Assembly (NCBI GenBank): GCA_002050275.1
Contig: MWTB01000007.1
Span: 1-64,000, forward strand
Length of the DNA stretch: 64,000 bases
Direction of reading: 5' to 3'
Source of the DNA: Anaerolineae bacterium UTCFX1
GTDB taxonomy: Bacteria > Chloroflexota > Anaerolineae > Anaerolineales > Villigracilaceae
In this document: in pieces, positions 15,920 through 25,041 of the stretch
How the letters are laid out: every line of letters starts with the position of its first letter
Numbering within the stretch: position 1 is the stretch's first letter
Notes under the pieces: model-generated
Databases searched by the model: none
The model's input: the letters and a program-made list of their open reading frames with translations, nothing else
Told to the model about the DNA's origin: nothing
Position numbers and translations under genes: made by a program

Positions 15920-17017
15920 CTACGCGTCCCGCTCGTCGAGCCCGTTTGCCAGCCTGTATTTCTCACGCACATCGTCGAGGCTGATTAAACTTCCATTTTC
16001 CTGCAAGAACCACTGTTCCCAGCCGTTGCAAGGCGCGCCGTTCATGTAATGACTGCCCGTTGCATGGATGCTCCCCTCAAAGCCGTCCGCCGCGCGGAGT
16101 CGCGCATCCGCTTTTATAGTCGCAGAACGAGAGCAGTCTTTCGCAAAAAACAGTTTTTGCCCGGCTTGCAGCAACCCATTCTCCACCAGCGTGGAAAACC
16201 TCACCCGCGGCGTCGTTTTTTTTACGTCAAAAATTTGCGAGGTAAATGTTTCCGGCTGAATCGCGTCTATGCGTTTTTGCGCCGCCTTTATATATTTTTC
16301 TTCCCTTTCCAAACCGATCCAATTTCTATGCAGGCGTTTCGCCACAGCGCCGGTCGTGCCGCTTCCAAAAAACGGATCGAGAACCGCATCGCCGGGCTTG
16401 CTGGAAGAAAGAATAACGCGATACAGCAAGGCTTCGGGCTTTTGCGTCGAATGCGTCTTATCGCCGTTATCATCTTTGACTCTTTCCGAACCCGTCGCTA
16501 AAGACAACAGCCACCAATCGGAACGCATTTGCTTTTCCTCATTCAAGCCTTTCATGGCTTGATGATTGAACGTATATTTCGCGCCTTTGCCCGAACTCGC
16601 CCAAATCAACGTTTCATGAGCGTTGGTAAAGCGGACGCCGCGAAAGTTAGGCATAGGGTTGGTCTTGATCCAGATCACGTCGTTCAACAGCCAAAAGCCT
16701 AAATCTTGCATGATCGCCCCCACGCGAAAAATATTATGATACGAACCGATGACCCAGATCGAACCGCTCGGTTTTAAGACGCGCTTACAAGCCGTCAGCC
16801 ATGCTTTTGTAAATTCATCGTAGGCTTGGAACGAATCGAATTTATCCCAACGATCATCCACAGCGCGGACCTTGCTCATGTCCGGGCGATGCAACTCATT
16901 TTGCAATTGCAAATTATACGGCGGGTCTGCAAAGATCAAATCGATTGATCTTTCAGGCAGAGCGTTCAAGTTTTCGACGCAATCGCCTTGCAGAATTTGG
17001 TTCAGGGGCAGTTTCAT
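15920..17017 (-). CDS. CcrM-like beta-class DNA methyltransferase
   Basis: A 365-residue amino-methyltransferase of the beta class. Motif IV (DPPYNLQLQ, residues 31-39) comes before the SAM motif ([10 protein letters not shown], 214-223), as in CcrM and M.HinfI. The C-terminal 80 residues resemble the RAMA domain of CcrM-like enzymes. These methylate adenine, in CcrM in GANTC, and are often cell-cycle regulators without a cognate nuclease; the target here is not readable. I chose the ATG at 17017 because the family starts there ([12 protein letters not shown]), a TATAAT lies about 20 bases upstream at 17038-17043, and longer starts overlap the GNAT gene. G+C-rich like the core genes, unlike its methyltransferase neighbour. 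Confidence 0.88.
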   Translation of the reverse strand: MKLPLNQILQGDCVENLNALPERSIDLIFADPPYNLQLQNELHRPDMSKVRAVDDRWDKFDSFQAYDEFTKAWLTACKRVLKPSGSIWVIGSYHNIFRVGAIMQDLGFWLLNDVIWIKTNPMPNFRGVRFTNAHETLIWASSGKGAKYTFNHQAMKGLNEEKQMRSDWWLLSLATGSERVKDDNGDKTHSTQKPEALLYRVILSSSKPGDAVLDPFFGSGTTGAVAKRLHRNWIGLEREEKYIKAAQKRIDAIQPETFTSQIFDVKKTTPRVRFSTLVENGLLQAGQKLFFAKDCSRSATIKADARLRAADGFEGSIHATGSHYMNGAPCNGWEQWFLQENGSLISLDDVREKYRLANGLDERDA

Positions 17018-17039
17018 CTCTTCGCGTCTCCAGCCTCGA

Positions 17040-17903
17040 TTATACGGCGGATTGACGCGGCGCATTCCATGCATACACTGGATATTCGGCGCCCGTGCGC
17101 CGAAAGCCGAACTTTTGATATAAATGCAACGATGAAAAATTATCGCTTTGCGTGTTCACGCTGAGTTTGCTCGCCCCGTATTCATTCAGCCGCGCGATCA
17201 GGTCCTCTAACAACCCGGAAGCCGCGCCGCGTCTTTGCGCGTCAGGGCAGACCGCCAATCGCGCGAGATGCGCCCGCCCACCCGCGCCCGTTGAAATCTG
17301 ATAGCCGACCATGCGCCCGTCCTCCTCCGCCGCCGAAGCGATTAACGCCTGCGAAAACGCCGCGCGCAAAGTCTCTTGTGAGTTTTGCCATAACGGCTCG
17401 AACGCAGCCGAATCGATGCGCGCAACAGCGGGCAGATCCGCCGCCTGCATAGCGCGGATCTGAACTCGCCTCGCTTCGCGCCGCGCCTGCGGTTGGCGTT
17501 CCCGCTCAAGCGTTACGATCGCCTGAAGATTCTCAAATCCGCTCGCAGCGAGCGCGCTCTGAAACCACGGCTGAGTAACGATTGCCGCCGCGCGCCCTCC
17601 GCCCGCCTGAACGATCGCTTCGCGCGCCGTTTGCCATAAGCGCTCCCACGCCTGTTGCGGGTCCCACGAATTTGCAACGGCGAACCAGCGTATCCAAAAC
17701 TGACGCGGCGCTTCCGGCGGACAAGCAAGCGCGGCAGCAATTTGCGCGCCTTCCGCCAACGTCCAATAGAACGGGCTCCCCAGCCAATCGAGCGAATGCC
17801 GCCAATCGAGATGGCGGTGCATACGCGCTTCTAAAGAGAGCAGATCCGATAACTGCCGGCGGTCGGCGAGAACGGCTGGACGAACAAAAGCAGCGGTGAG
17901 CAT
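17040..17903 (-). CDS. GNAT family acetyltransferase
   Basis: A 287-residue protein. The C-terminal half (from about residue 145) is a clear GNAT fold with [21 protein letters not shown], the acetyl-CoA pyrophosphate loop, followed by [21 protein letters not shown], the beta5-alpha4 region. The N-terminal half is GNAT-like in length but lacks an obvious pyrophosphate loop, so it may be a degenerate second domain. GNAT enzymes transfer acetyl from acetyl-CoA to amines. The substrate is unknown. It ends 22 bases before the CcrM-like gene in the same direction. Confidence 0.8.
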   Translation of the reverse strand: MLTAAFVRPAVLADRRQLSDLLSLEARMHRHLDWRHSLDWLGSPFYWTLAEGAQIAAALACPPEAPRQFWIRWFAVANSWDPQQAWERLWQTAREAIVQAGGGRAAAIVTQPWFQSALAASGFENLQAIVTLERERQPQARREARRVQIRAMQAADLPAVARIDSAAFEPLWQNSQETLRAAFSQALIASAAEEDGRMVGYQISTGAGGRAHLARLAVCPDAQRRGAASGLLEDLIARLNEYGASKLSVNTQSDNFSSLHLYQKFGFRRTGAEYPVYAWNAPRQSAV

Positions 17904-17954
17904 GAAAAATAGAATCCCCTGCCTCAGTCCTCCGCGGTGAGGAGGGCGAAGCGG

Positions 17955-18488
17955 TTAGCGAAACAACCCGATGCGCATCAAAAATTTCATGATGCGTTGG
18001 GTCAGCGTGGGCTTTTCCACCAAACGGAGCGAATCGTAAATGTCCATGCCGGTTTGGTTGACCTGCCCAAATTTCAAGTGGATATTGGCGGAGGCTTTGC
18101 GCACGATCGAGTGCATATCGCCTTCCCCGGCTTGCTCGAAGATGGATGCGGCGCGTTCGTATTCAGCCAGCGCCGCGCTCCATTGCTTCATGCCTTCGAG
18201 CGCGGCGGCGCGGTTGCTGATCGAAATTCCCTGGCGCTTCAAATCGCCGGCGTTTGCGAAAATCTCTTCCGTGCCTTCGGTCGCTTGCAATGCGTCTCCA
18301 GCTTTGCCGCCCTGCAACAGCGCCACGCTTTGATTGTTCTTCATTTCCGCCGCATTAAGCGGATCGCCGGCGTCTCGATGCGCTTGCGCGGCTTGGTCGA
18401 ATAATTTCGCGGCGGCAAGGAACGCTCCCCGTTCATATTCCTGCCTGCCCTGTTCCGCCAGCGCGGCGGATGCGGTTGAATCGTTCAT
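17955..18488 (-). CDS. TPR-repeat protein
   Basis: A 177-residue soluble protein with about three tetratricopeptide repeats (residues 10-140), for example GRQEYERGAFLAAAKLFDQA and NRAAALEGMKQWSAALAEYE. TPRs are protein-interaction scaffolds. The last 25 residues (TLTQRIMKFLMRIGLFR) form a basic amphipathic helix that could touch the membrane. It starts five bases after the stop of the double-HTH regulator, so both are one transcript, which suggests a shared job. No partner can be named. Confidence 0.78.
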   Translation of the reverse strand: MNDSTASAALAEQGRQEYERGAFLAAAKLFDQAAQAHRDAGDPLNAAEMKNNQSVALLQGGKAGDALQATEGTEEIFANAGDLKRQGISISNRAAALEGMKQWSAALAEYERAASIFEQAGEGDMHSIVRKASANIHLKFGQVNQTGMDIYDSLRLVEKPTLTQRIMKFLMRIGLFR

Positions 18489-18493
18489 GTGCG

Positions 18494-19171
18494 TTACAAA
18501 GTGATGTCGAGAATATCTTCGGCGACCGAACGCAATTTATCGCGCGACATGGCGCTGAGTTTCATGGCAAGCTCAAGGTAGGGGCGGTTGACCGGCAAAG
18601 AAACAAACTGGCGCAGTTCTTCGGGCAATTCAAGGAAATTCTCCACCGCTTCTTCGTTCGTCAACCATTGGCCGATCGGTCCGCTGCGATCGAAGAAAGT
18701 TTTGATTTGCGCATTCAGAGCGTGCAACAGCATTTCCAACTCGGGCAACGGAATGGCGCGTTCGCCCAGTTCATAGGCTTTAATGCGCGCGCCTGAAATG
18801 CCGGTCTCTTGCGTCAGCGCGCGCGCCGACATGGCGGCGTTGTTGCGCGCCTGCCGCAGAAGCGCGCCGATCTTCCGTTGGCGAACCGCCAGCAAGCGCG
18901 GCAGATCGAATCTTTCGTAGGGTGGGGCGTCGTCGGAGCGGATTTCTTTGCCCCAAAAATGATTGATCGGCGCGTCTAGAAAATAGACCAACGCTTCCAG
19001 CTCGGGCAGCGAAGGCGCCCGGCGCCCGCTTTCATATGCGCGGAAGACGCCGTTCGTTACGCCCATCGCCTGCGCGCATTCCGCAGGTTTGCGGCGCGCC
19101 GCAATGCGCGCATCGCGAATCAGCACGCCTAGTTTTTTTGTCCGTATCGTAACCTGTGTTTTACTATCCAT
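18494..19171 (-). CDS. Regulator with two Xre-type HTH domains
   Basis: A 225-residue protein with two tandem Cro/C1-type helix-turn-helix domains. One is at about residues 13-70 (IRDARIAARRKPAECAQAMG, then FRAYESGRRAPS). The second is at about 98-155 (LLRQARNNAAMSARALTQET, then IKAYELGERAIPL). The two domains match each other in pattern, so they arose by internal duplication. The C-terminal 65 residues are helical and may dimerise. GAGG lies just before the ATG. It is followed by the TPR protein in an apparent operon with a -10 box at 19218. Targets are unknown; autoregulation is plausible. Confidence 0.8.
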   Translation of the reverse strand: MDSKTQVTIRTKKLGVLIRDARIAARRKPAECAQAMGVTNGVFRAYESGRRAPSLPELEALVYFLDAPINHFWGKEIRSDDAPPYERFDLPRLLAVRQRKIGALLRQARNNAAMSARALTQETGISGARIKAYELGERAIPLPELEMLLHALNAQIKTFFDRSGPIGQWLTNEEAVENFLELPEELRQFVSLPVNRPYLELAMKLSAMSRDKLRSVAEDILDITL

Positions 19172-19217
19172 AATTCCTCAGACGATAGACTTCATATGCG
19201 TTCTTATTGACACGACG

Positions 19218-19223
19218 ATTATA
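19218..19223 (-). promoter_or_regulatory. -10 box of the HTH-TPR operon
   Basis: TATAAT on the minus strand (ATTATA at 19218-19223) lies 47 bases before the ATG of the HTH gene and after the response regulator stop at 19273. The leader holds GAGG at the start codon. No clear -35 box. Confidence 0.5.
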
Positions 19224-19272
19224 GCAGAGAGCGCGAAGCGTCCGGCGTGGAGGTCTCGCAGCCGGTCTTCGA

Positions 19273-19968
19273 TCATCCCTCGATGGGCGGCATTAAATAG
19301 CCCAGGCCGGAGCGCGTGACGATATGCTTGGGGCGGTGCGTGTCATCCTCCAGTTTTTGGCGCAGGCGCGCAATGCTCACCCAAAGGATTTCTTTATCGG
19401 AACGGTATTCGGGTCCCCAGACGCTGGTCAGCAGTTCTTCCGAGGTCATGATCTTGCCCACGTTGTGAGCAAATTGCAGCAGCAGGCGGTATTCGGTCGC
19501 GGAAAGTGAAACGGCGATTTCGTCGCGCCATACTTCGGCGCGCGCAAAGTCAATCTTTAAATTGCCGTGCGTAAAAAAGCGCGATTGCCCGGCTTCGCTG
19601 GGCGGCTGTGCTCTGCGCAACACGGCTCGCACGCGCGCCAGCAATTCAGTCGCAGAAAACGGCTTGACGAGGTAATCGTCGGCGCCGAGGTCGAGTCCGC
19701 GCACGCGGTCTTGTTCATCGCCTTTGGCGGTGAGGATTACGATCGGAACGTTGGAAAACTCGCGGATGCGCTGCGTCGCCCCGAACCCATCCAACTTAGG
19801 CATCATCACGTCCATCAAGACCAGATCAATCAGCCGGTCGGAAAACATGTTGACCGCCTGCAAGCCGTCTTGCGCGCTGACGACCTCATAGCCTTCCGTC
19901 CGCAAATTGGCTTCCAAGAGGCGCAAATAGCGCGGTTCGTCGTCCACAATTAAAATGCGTTTTGCCAT
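19273..19968 (-). CDS. OmpR/PhoB-type response regulator
   Basis: A 231-residue two-domain regulator. The receiver domain has the acidic pair Asp9-Asp10, the phospho-acceptor Asp53 (LVLMDVMMP), Thr80 and Lys102 (VKPF). The C-terminal winged helix (about 135-228) has EYRLLLQFAHNVGKIMTSEELL and VSIARLRQKLEDD, then SGLGYLM, the DNA-recognition part. Phosphorylated members bind direct repeats and activate or repress transcription. It is the last gene of an operon whose two upstream genes are histidine kinases, 19 bases after the nearer one. The signal and targets are unknown. Confidence 0.93.
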   Translation of the reverse strand: MAKRILIVDDEPRYLRLLEANLRTEGYEVVSAQDGLQAVNMFSDRLIDLVLMDVMMPKLDGFGATQRIREFSNVPIVILTAKGDEQDRVRGLDLGADDYLVKPFSATELLARVRAVLRRAQPPSEAGQSRFFTHGNLKIDFARAEVWRDEIAVSLSATEYRLLLQFAHNVGKIMTSEELLTSVWGPEYRSDKEILWVSIARLRQKLEDDTHRPKHIVTRSGLGYLMPPIEG

Positions 19969-19987
19969 GTTAACGCCTCTTATCCAT

Positions 19988-21178
19988 TCACTTCATTAAG
20001 TTGATGGGCAGTTCAATAAAAAACGAAGAGCCTTTGCCGAGCATCGATTCCACCCAAATCTTACCATGATGCGCTTCGATAATCTGCTTGCAAATATAGA
20101 GTCCCAGTCCCGAACCGGAGATGTTTTGTTCGTTTCGCGCGCGGAAAAAGCGATCGAAGAGCAGCGGAAGAGCCTCAGGCGCAATGCCCGGTCCTTGGTC
20201 TCGGAATGCGAGTTGCACCGTTTCGCCCTGCGTGGAAAGCGAAACTACGATCGGTGCGGCAGGAGCGTATTTAATCGTGTTCATAAATAAATTTTCGAGC
20301 ACTTGCGCGATCCGCACTCCGTCTCCATAGACCGAAGGCGTCGATTCAATCTCTACGCGTACATTCAAATCTTTATAGCGTGATTGAATGCGGTCAATCA
20401 CATCGCGCAAGATCGCGTCTAAACGCAATGGCTGAAACCGCAGCGGGAGCGTCTTGCTTTGCAGCCGCGCCGATTCGAGCATATTTTCAATCAATAATCC
20501 CAGCCGGTCGGTCTCCTCGTCAATGATCGTGAGAAATTCGTCGCGAGTCGCCTCGTCCCAGGCAGCGTCTTTTCGCAGCAGGCTGGTGCTGTATCCTTTA
20601 ATAAACCCGAGCGGCGTGCGCAGTTCGTGCGAGATCGCGCTAACGAAATCTTCCTGTAATTGCATCTGTCGCTTCAGGTCGTTCAAGGCGGCATTAGCGC
20701 GCTTCCACTGGAAACGTTCATATAAGATCGTCAACAGTTTGGCGGCTGTCGTCGCCAGCTGAATATGCTCGCTTTCATACAACGGTCCGCCAAAACGCAC
20801 AAAGGCTAGCGCGCCTCTAACCGACGAGTCTTCGCCGCCCAACGGCAAACCCAGCAGGTACGCTCGCTGCAAGCGGTCAATGGCAGGCGCGGCGGGATTA
20901 GGTTCTTGCATCATGATCTCGCCCTGAGCGAAAACGCGGGCGGCAAATGTTTCGCCCCAGGCGGCGTCGGCTTCGGCGCTGCGCTCGCGCCCTACCGCGC
21001 GCGCGTATACGACCTCAAGCGACGCGCTGCGTTCATCGTGCAGGTATACCGCGACATTGTCGAACACGAATTGCCGGCGAAAGACGACAAAGAATTTCTC
21101 AACGCTGTCGCGCGCTGCGTCCGCTTGCGCCGCGATTTGAATTAAGCTCTGCAAGAACTCCAGCGTGAGATTATCCAT
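19988..21178 (-). CDS. GAF-domain sensor histidine kinase
   Basis: A 396-residue soluble kinase with no membrane helix. An N-terminal GAF-like sensor (about 10-155) precedes a coiled linker, the HisKA domain with phospho-accepting His184 (AISHELRTPLGFIKGY) and a HATPase_c domain with an N-box (LENLFMNTIKYA), G1 (DQGPGIAPE) and G2 (SGSGLGLYICK). It should phosphorylate the response regulator encoded 19 bases downstream. It starts three bases after the stop of a second kinase. A soluble GAF sensor suggests an internal cue such as a small molecule or redox state. Confidence 0.92.
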   Translation of the reverse strand: MDNLTLEFLQSLIQIAAQADAARDSVEKFFVVFRRQFVFDNVAVYLHDERSASLEVVYARAVGRERSAEADAAWGETFAARVFAQGEIMMQEPNPAAPAIDRLQRAYLLGLPLGGEDSSVRGALAFVRFGGPLYESEHIQLATTAAKLLTILYERFQWKRANAALNDLKRQMQLQEDFVSAISHELRTPLGFIKGYSTSLLRKDAAWDEATRDEFLTIIDEETDRLGLLIENMLESARLQSKTLPLRFQPLRLDAILRDVIDRIQSRYKDLNVRVEIESTPSVYGDGVRIAQVLENLFMNTIKYAPAAPIVVSLSTQGETVQLAFRDQGPGIAPEALPLLFDRFFRARNEQNISGSGLGLYICKQIIEAHHGKIWVESMLGKGSSFFIELPINLMK

Positions 21179-21181
21179 AAC

Positions 21182-22207
21182 CTATGTTGCGGCGGGGGCG
21201 GAGAGCAGCGGAAATTTGAACGAGGAGCCGCGTCCCTCCAAAGATTGCACTTCGATCATGGAACCATGCGCTTCGATGATCTCGCGCACGAGCGCCAACC
21301 CCAGCCCCATTCCGCCATAGCGGCGCGTGGAAGAACCATCTAATTGATGGAACGACTCGAAGATATCCTTCTGACGTTCAGTCGGGATTCCGATGCCCGT
21401 ATCGGAGACCGAGACGACGACGAGGTTTTCGCCTTCGCGTTTGAGGTTGACCGCTACGCGTCCGCCGGCAGGGGTGAATTTAATGCCGTTTGCGATTAAA
21501 TGATTCAGCGCCCAGGCGATCTTTTGCGAATCGGCTTGCACAAAAGGCAGGCTCTCATCCGCAAAAACATGCAGTTCAACCCCTCGTTGCTGCGCCTTCG
21601 CAGCCGCCGATTTAACCGCAAGGTTAGCAAGGCGGCGGAGGTCTACCGCTTCCAGTTTGAGGCTCATGTCTCCACGCGAGGCGAGCGCGACCATAATAAG
21701 GTCTTCGATCAACGTCTCGAGCGCGCTCGCCGATTGTTGCGACACTTGCAACGCGTGTCGCTGCTCTTCGACGACGGGTCCAAGCGATTCGCTCGCAAGC
21801 AATTCGAGATAGCCTTTAATATGCGTGAGCGGCGTGCGCAGTTCGTGCGAGATATTCGATATAAAATTGGATTTCAACTGGCTGAGTTCAGAGACGCGCT
21901 CCAACGCTCTTTGCAACTCGGCGGTGCGTTCTTCCACGCGGCGTTCGAGCGTGCGATTAGCGGTTTGCAAAGCGGAACGCAATTGAACGATCTGTTCCGT
22001 GATCGCTTGATTAAGCGCGTTGCGTTCGATCAATTTCAGTTGGACGAGAGCGTCGCCCAACATAATGCGATTCCCGCGCGCCGCTTCGTCTTGTTGAAGG
22101 GTCAGCGCTTTTTGCAAACCTTCGGGGGAAAGAACGCCTTTTCGAATCAGGTATTCTCCCATGCGCGGCACAAGCATTTCAGGCGTGAGTTGAAGTTGAT
22201 CTGTCAT
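21182..22207 (-). CDS. Histidine kinase with GspE-N-like domain
   Basis: A 341-residue soluble kinase. Residues 15-75 (GEYLIRKGVLSPEGLQKALTL and LGDALVQLKLIERNALNQAI) resemble the MshEN/GspE N-terminal domain found in type II secretion ATPases, which can bind c-di-GMP. A coiled coil follows (75-112), then HisKA with His121 (ISNISHELRTPLTHIKGYLE) and a HATPase_c with DTGIGIP and GLGLALVREI. The ATG at 22207 is taken; a GTG at 22219 would add four residues and neither has a clear ribosome binding site. First gene of the kinase-kinase-regulator operon. Whether the GspE-N-like part binds a nucleotide is inference. Confidence 0.85.
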   Translation of the reverse strand: MTDQLQLTPEMLVPRMGEYLIRKGVLSPEGLQKALTLQQDEAARGNRIMLGDALVQLKLIERNALNQAITEQIVQLRSALQTANRTLERRVEERTAELQRALERVSELSQLKSNFISNISHELRTPLTHIKGYLELLASESLGPVVEEQRHALQVSQQSASALETLIEDLIMVALASRGDMSLKLEAVDLRRLANLAVKSAAAKAQQRGVELHVFADESLPFVQADSQKIAWALNHLIANGIKFTPAGGRVAVNLKREGENLVVVSVSDTGIGIPTERQKDIFESFHQLDGSSTRRYGGMGLGLALVREIIEAHGSMIEVQSLEGRGSSFKFPLLSAPAAT

Positions 22208-22274
22208 AATTAATTTCACATTCCATGGTCAAGTTCCAAGTTTTACTTGAAACGCGAAGCTTGACGTATGACAC

Positions 22275-23855
22275 TTAAAGCGAAGTGTAGACCCATTCTC
22301 CGTTAACCATTGTAGCCGATGATTCGAGCGTGAGCAGTTCACTTGGATTGCAAGTGAACGGATCTGCGTCGAGGACGATGAGGTCGGCAAGGAAGCCGGG
22401 CGCAAGTTTGCCGAGGCGGTCTTCCATATAGGCGGCGTAGGCGGCTCCGGTAGTGTAGCCGGCAAACGCCTCAGGCATGGATAATTTCTGTTCGGCGCGC
22501 CAGCCCTCCACAGAGGGAGAACCGTCGGCGCGGCGGCGGGTGACGGCGGCGCGCAATCCCCAAAACGGATTCGGCGATTCGACCGGCGCGTCGGACCCCA
22601 GCGCGAGCGTCGCGCCAAAGTCGAGCTGGGTTTTCCAAGCGTAGGCTAACCTCGCCCGCTCGCCCCAGAGTTGATCCGCCATCAGCATATCGGACGTGGC
22701 GTGGATCGGCTGCATCGAGGCGACCACATTGAGTTGCGCGAGGCGCGGCGCGTCGTCGGGATGGATCACCTGCACGTGTTCGATACGATGACGAAGCGCA
22801 GGCAGATGATTTTCTTTTTCGTAATTGCGGAGTTGTTCGTAGGCGTTCAGCACTTCGTGATTGGCGCGGTCGCCGATGGCGTGGACTGTCATGCCGAGTC
22901 CCACTTGCGCGGCTTTGCGCCCATGTTCGAAGAGTTCCTCGCCGTCCATGTTGAGGATGCCGCGATTATTTTCCTCGCCGATGTAGGGCTGGAACATCGC
23001 CGCTGTGTGCGGACCGAGCGCGCCATCCATAAACGCTTTGACGTTGCCGATGCGCAACATGTCGTCGCCGAATCCGCCGCGCAGACCAATGGCGTGAATT
23101 TCATCGAGCAGTTCAACGGGTAAATTTTTTAGCACGCGCAGTTTTAATTTTTTTTCCGCGTGAAGGGCTTGCAACGCCATGAACGATTCGCGGCGGTCAA
23201 AATCGTGCACGCCGGTGAGTCCCATCTTCCACAACTTGACTTGCGCTTTTTCGATGGCGTTTGTAATTTCTTCAATTGTCGGTTCGGGGATCACTTTTCC
23301 AACCAGCCCCATCGCTGTTTCGAGCAGGATGCCGGTGGCGTCCCCTTTGTCATCGCGTTGAATTTGTCCATTGTGCGGGTCGGGCGTTGACGCGGTGATG
23401 TTCGCCAATTGCATCGCTTTGGTGTTCACCCACCCGGCATGGAGTGATTTGACTGTGAGATATACCGGGTTGTTCGGCGCGATGGAGTCGAGTTCGTTTG
23501 CGTGGGGCCAGCCGCCCCACTCGTTTTGATTCCAGCCGTGACCGAGAATCCATTCGCCAGGTTTGGCAGTTTTCACACGCTCCGCCACGCGGCGCAGGCA
23601 TTCTGCTTTTGTGTCTACTTCGCAATCAATTCTTTGCAAGGCGAGCGAGTATTGATGCAAATGTAAATGCGCGTCGGTAAGACCGGGGACGATGACGCGC
23701 CCGCGCATGTCCTGTCCTTTGGCGCGAGGGAAATGATTGAATAAATAATTCGTTTCGCCCGCCGCGATGATTTTGTTCCCTTCGATCACGAGAGCGGAAA
23801 CTTTCGGCTGAGAGTTGTTCTGGGTGTGGATGATGGCGTTGTGAAGGATGATCAT
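22275..23855 (-). CDS. YtcJ-type metal-dependent amidohydrolase
   Basis: A 526-residue Amidohydro_3 family enzyme. It has DAHLHLHQ (His63 and His65, metal ligands), the 'GHGWNQNEW' segment typical of YtcJ-like enzymes, LLETAMGLVG, TVHAIGDRAN, RHRIEHVQVI and SDAPVES with the catalytic Asp. The family hydrolyses amide or ester bonds in small molecules; the substrate cannot be read. The ATG at 23855 is where family similarity begins (MIILHNAIIHT). The longer start at 23900 would run into a 16-base inverted repeat. It is the last gene after parB in the same direction but is separated by that repeat. Confidence 0.88.
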   Translation of the reverse strand: MIILHNAIIHTQNNSQPKVSALVIEGNKIIAAGETNYLFNHFPRAKGQDMRGRVIVPGLTDAHLHLHQYSLALQRIDCEVDTKAECLRRVAERVKTAKPGEWILGHGWNQNEWGGWPHANELDSIAPNNPVYLTVKSLHAGWVNTKAMQLANITASTPDPHNGQIQRDDKGDATGILLETAMGLVGKVIPEPTIEEITNAIEKAQVKLWKMGLTGVHDFDRRESFMALQALHAEKKLKLRVLKNLPVELLDEIHAIGLRGGFGDDMLRIGNVKAFMDGALGPHTAAMFQPYIGEENNRGILNMDGEELFEHGRKAAQVGLGMTVHAIGDRANHEVLNAYEQLRNYEKENHLPALRHRIEHVQVIHPDDAPRLAQLNVVASMQPIHATSDMLMADQLWGERARLAYAWKTQLDFGATLALGSDAPVESPNPFWGLRAAVTRRRADGSPSVEGWRAEQKLSMPEAFAGYTTGAAYAAYMEDRLGKLAPGFLADLIVLDADPFTCNPSELLTLESSATMVNGEWVYTSL

Positions 23856-23867
23856 AGTTATGTTGAA

Positions 23868-23964
23868 AAACCTGACATGTCTCATCCGCGCTATTGTCAA
23901 TTATGACTTCCGCGTAGGCACGAGATCGTCGTTAATCAAGCACACGTGGAGACATGTCAGGTTT
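23868..23964. repeat. 97-bp element with 16-base perfect terminal inverted repeats
   Basis: AAACCTGACATGTCTC at 23868-23883 returns as its exact complement at 23949-23964, with 65 unpaired bases between. It fills the space between parB and the amidohydrolase. No reading frame is inside. It could be a small non-autonomous mobile element, or a long-range hairpin acting as a terminator for parB. Confidence 0.7.
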
Positions 23965-23970
23965 GGATTA

Positions 23971-24813
23971 TTACGTCAATTTTTCAAACAGCGAATCCAA
24001 TTCCTCGTCGGAATAATAATAGATGACGATCGTCCCGCCGCGTTTACCGTGTTTGAGCGCGACCTTCGTCCCGAGGCTGGATTGCAACTTCTTTTCCACG
24101 TCGTTCACGTTTGGGCTTCGACCTGATTTCTTTTTCACAACCGGTCTGTTTCCAGAAAGTTTTCGCGCCAACACTTCGGTGGAGCGTACGCTCAAATCTA
24201 AATTTAGAATCTGATTCAACAGATGTTCCTGCGCTTTGGCGGATAACGACAGCATCGCGCGCGCGTGACCTTCGGTGATTCGTCCGTCTACGAGCGCTTG
24301 CTTCACCGCCGCCGACGCATCGAGCAGGCGCAGGGTGTTGGTCACCGCCACGCGGCTTTTGCCCACGCGCGAGGCGATGGTCTCATGCGACATCCTGAAT
24401 TCTTTAGCAAGGTTCTGGTACGCTTCGGCTTCTTCAATGGGATTCAAATCTGCGCGTTGGACGTTTTCGATGAGCGCTAGTTCGAGCAATTGCTGGTCGG
24501 TCGCCGAGCGGATAACGACCGGCACGGTTTTCAACCCGGCTTTGCGCGAGGCTTGCAAACGCCGTTCGCCGGCGATTAATATGTACATACCGCCTTTACC
24601 CAACGAGACGATGAGCGGTTGGATTACCCCATGCTCGCGGATGGATGCGGCGAGATTCTCCAACTCTTCCGTATGAAACGTTTCACGCGGCTGACGCGGG
24701 TTGCGTTGGATCGAATCAATCGAGACTTGCGCGACGCCGCCTTCGCCGCCTGTTGTTTTTCCGCCGGGGATGAGCGCGTCGAGTCCTTTGCCGAGACCGG
24801 TACGTTTTGCCAT
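23971..24813 (-). CDS. parB: Chromosome partitioning protein ParB
   Basis: A 280-residue ParB/Spo0J protein that loads on parS sites near the origin, spreads and hydrolyses CTP, and works with ParA to segregate chromosomes. Seen: the N-terminal GLGKGLDALIPG for ParA binding, the ParB/Srx CTPase core with GERRLQASRKAG and ENVQRADLNPIEEA, and the central HTH (ETIASRVGKSRVAVTNTLRL). A basic C-terminal dimerisation part ends the protein. AAGGAG precedes the ATG. It is downstream of parA, separated by 228 bases that contain a large palindromic repeat, so the pair may not be one tight operon. Confidence 0.95.
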   Translation of the reverse strand: MAKRTGLGKGLDALIPGGKTTGGEGGVAQVSIDSIQRNPRQPRETFHTEELENLAASIREHGVIQPLIVSLGKGGMYILIAGERRLQASRKAGLKTVPVVIRSATDQQLLELALIENVQRADLNPIEEAEAYQNLAKEFRMSHETIASRVGKSRVAVTNTLRLLDASAAVKQALVDGRITEGHARAMLSLSAKAQEHLLNQILNLDLSVRSTEVLARKLSGNRPVVKKKSGRSPNVNDVEKKLQSSLGTKVALKHGKRGGTIVIYYYSDEELDSLFEKLT

Positions 24814-24856
24814 AAAAACTCCTTTTTAAATACGAAGGACTCTAAGGTCACTTTGT

Positions 24857-24959
24857 TACCGTACATATGCACCGCGAAGCCCGCAAAGAGCGCCAAGAAA
24901 ACCTTTAAATCTTTGCGTTCTTCGCGCTCTTAGCGGTAAAAAGAGCGCCATGTACGGTA
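24857..24959. repeat. REP-like palindromic element, copy 1
   Basis: Nested inverted repeats: the outer arms are taccgtacat (24857-24866) and atgtacggta (24950-24959). The inner arms run from accgcgaag at 24871 to the ttcgcg...gcggt that ends at 24937. The inner 'accgc-gaag ... ctttgcgttcttcgcg-ctcttagcggt' form is shared with elements at 44625 and 63277. It lies between parA and parB and could fold in the parA-parB transcript. Confidence 0.75.
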
Positions 24960-25041
24960 GAGAAAGGTCGCTAAGGTTTGAATCCTTAAAAGCTTTGTGT
25001 CCTTCGTGCCACTTCGATAAACTCAGTGCAAGCCTTTGTGG

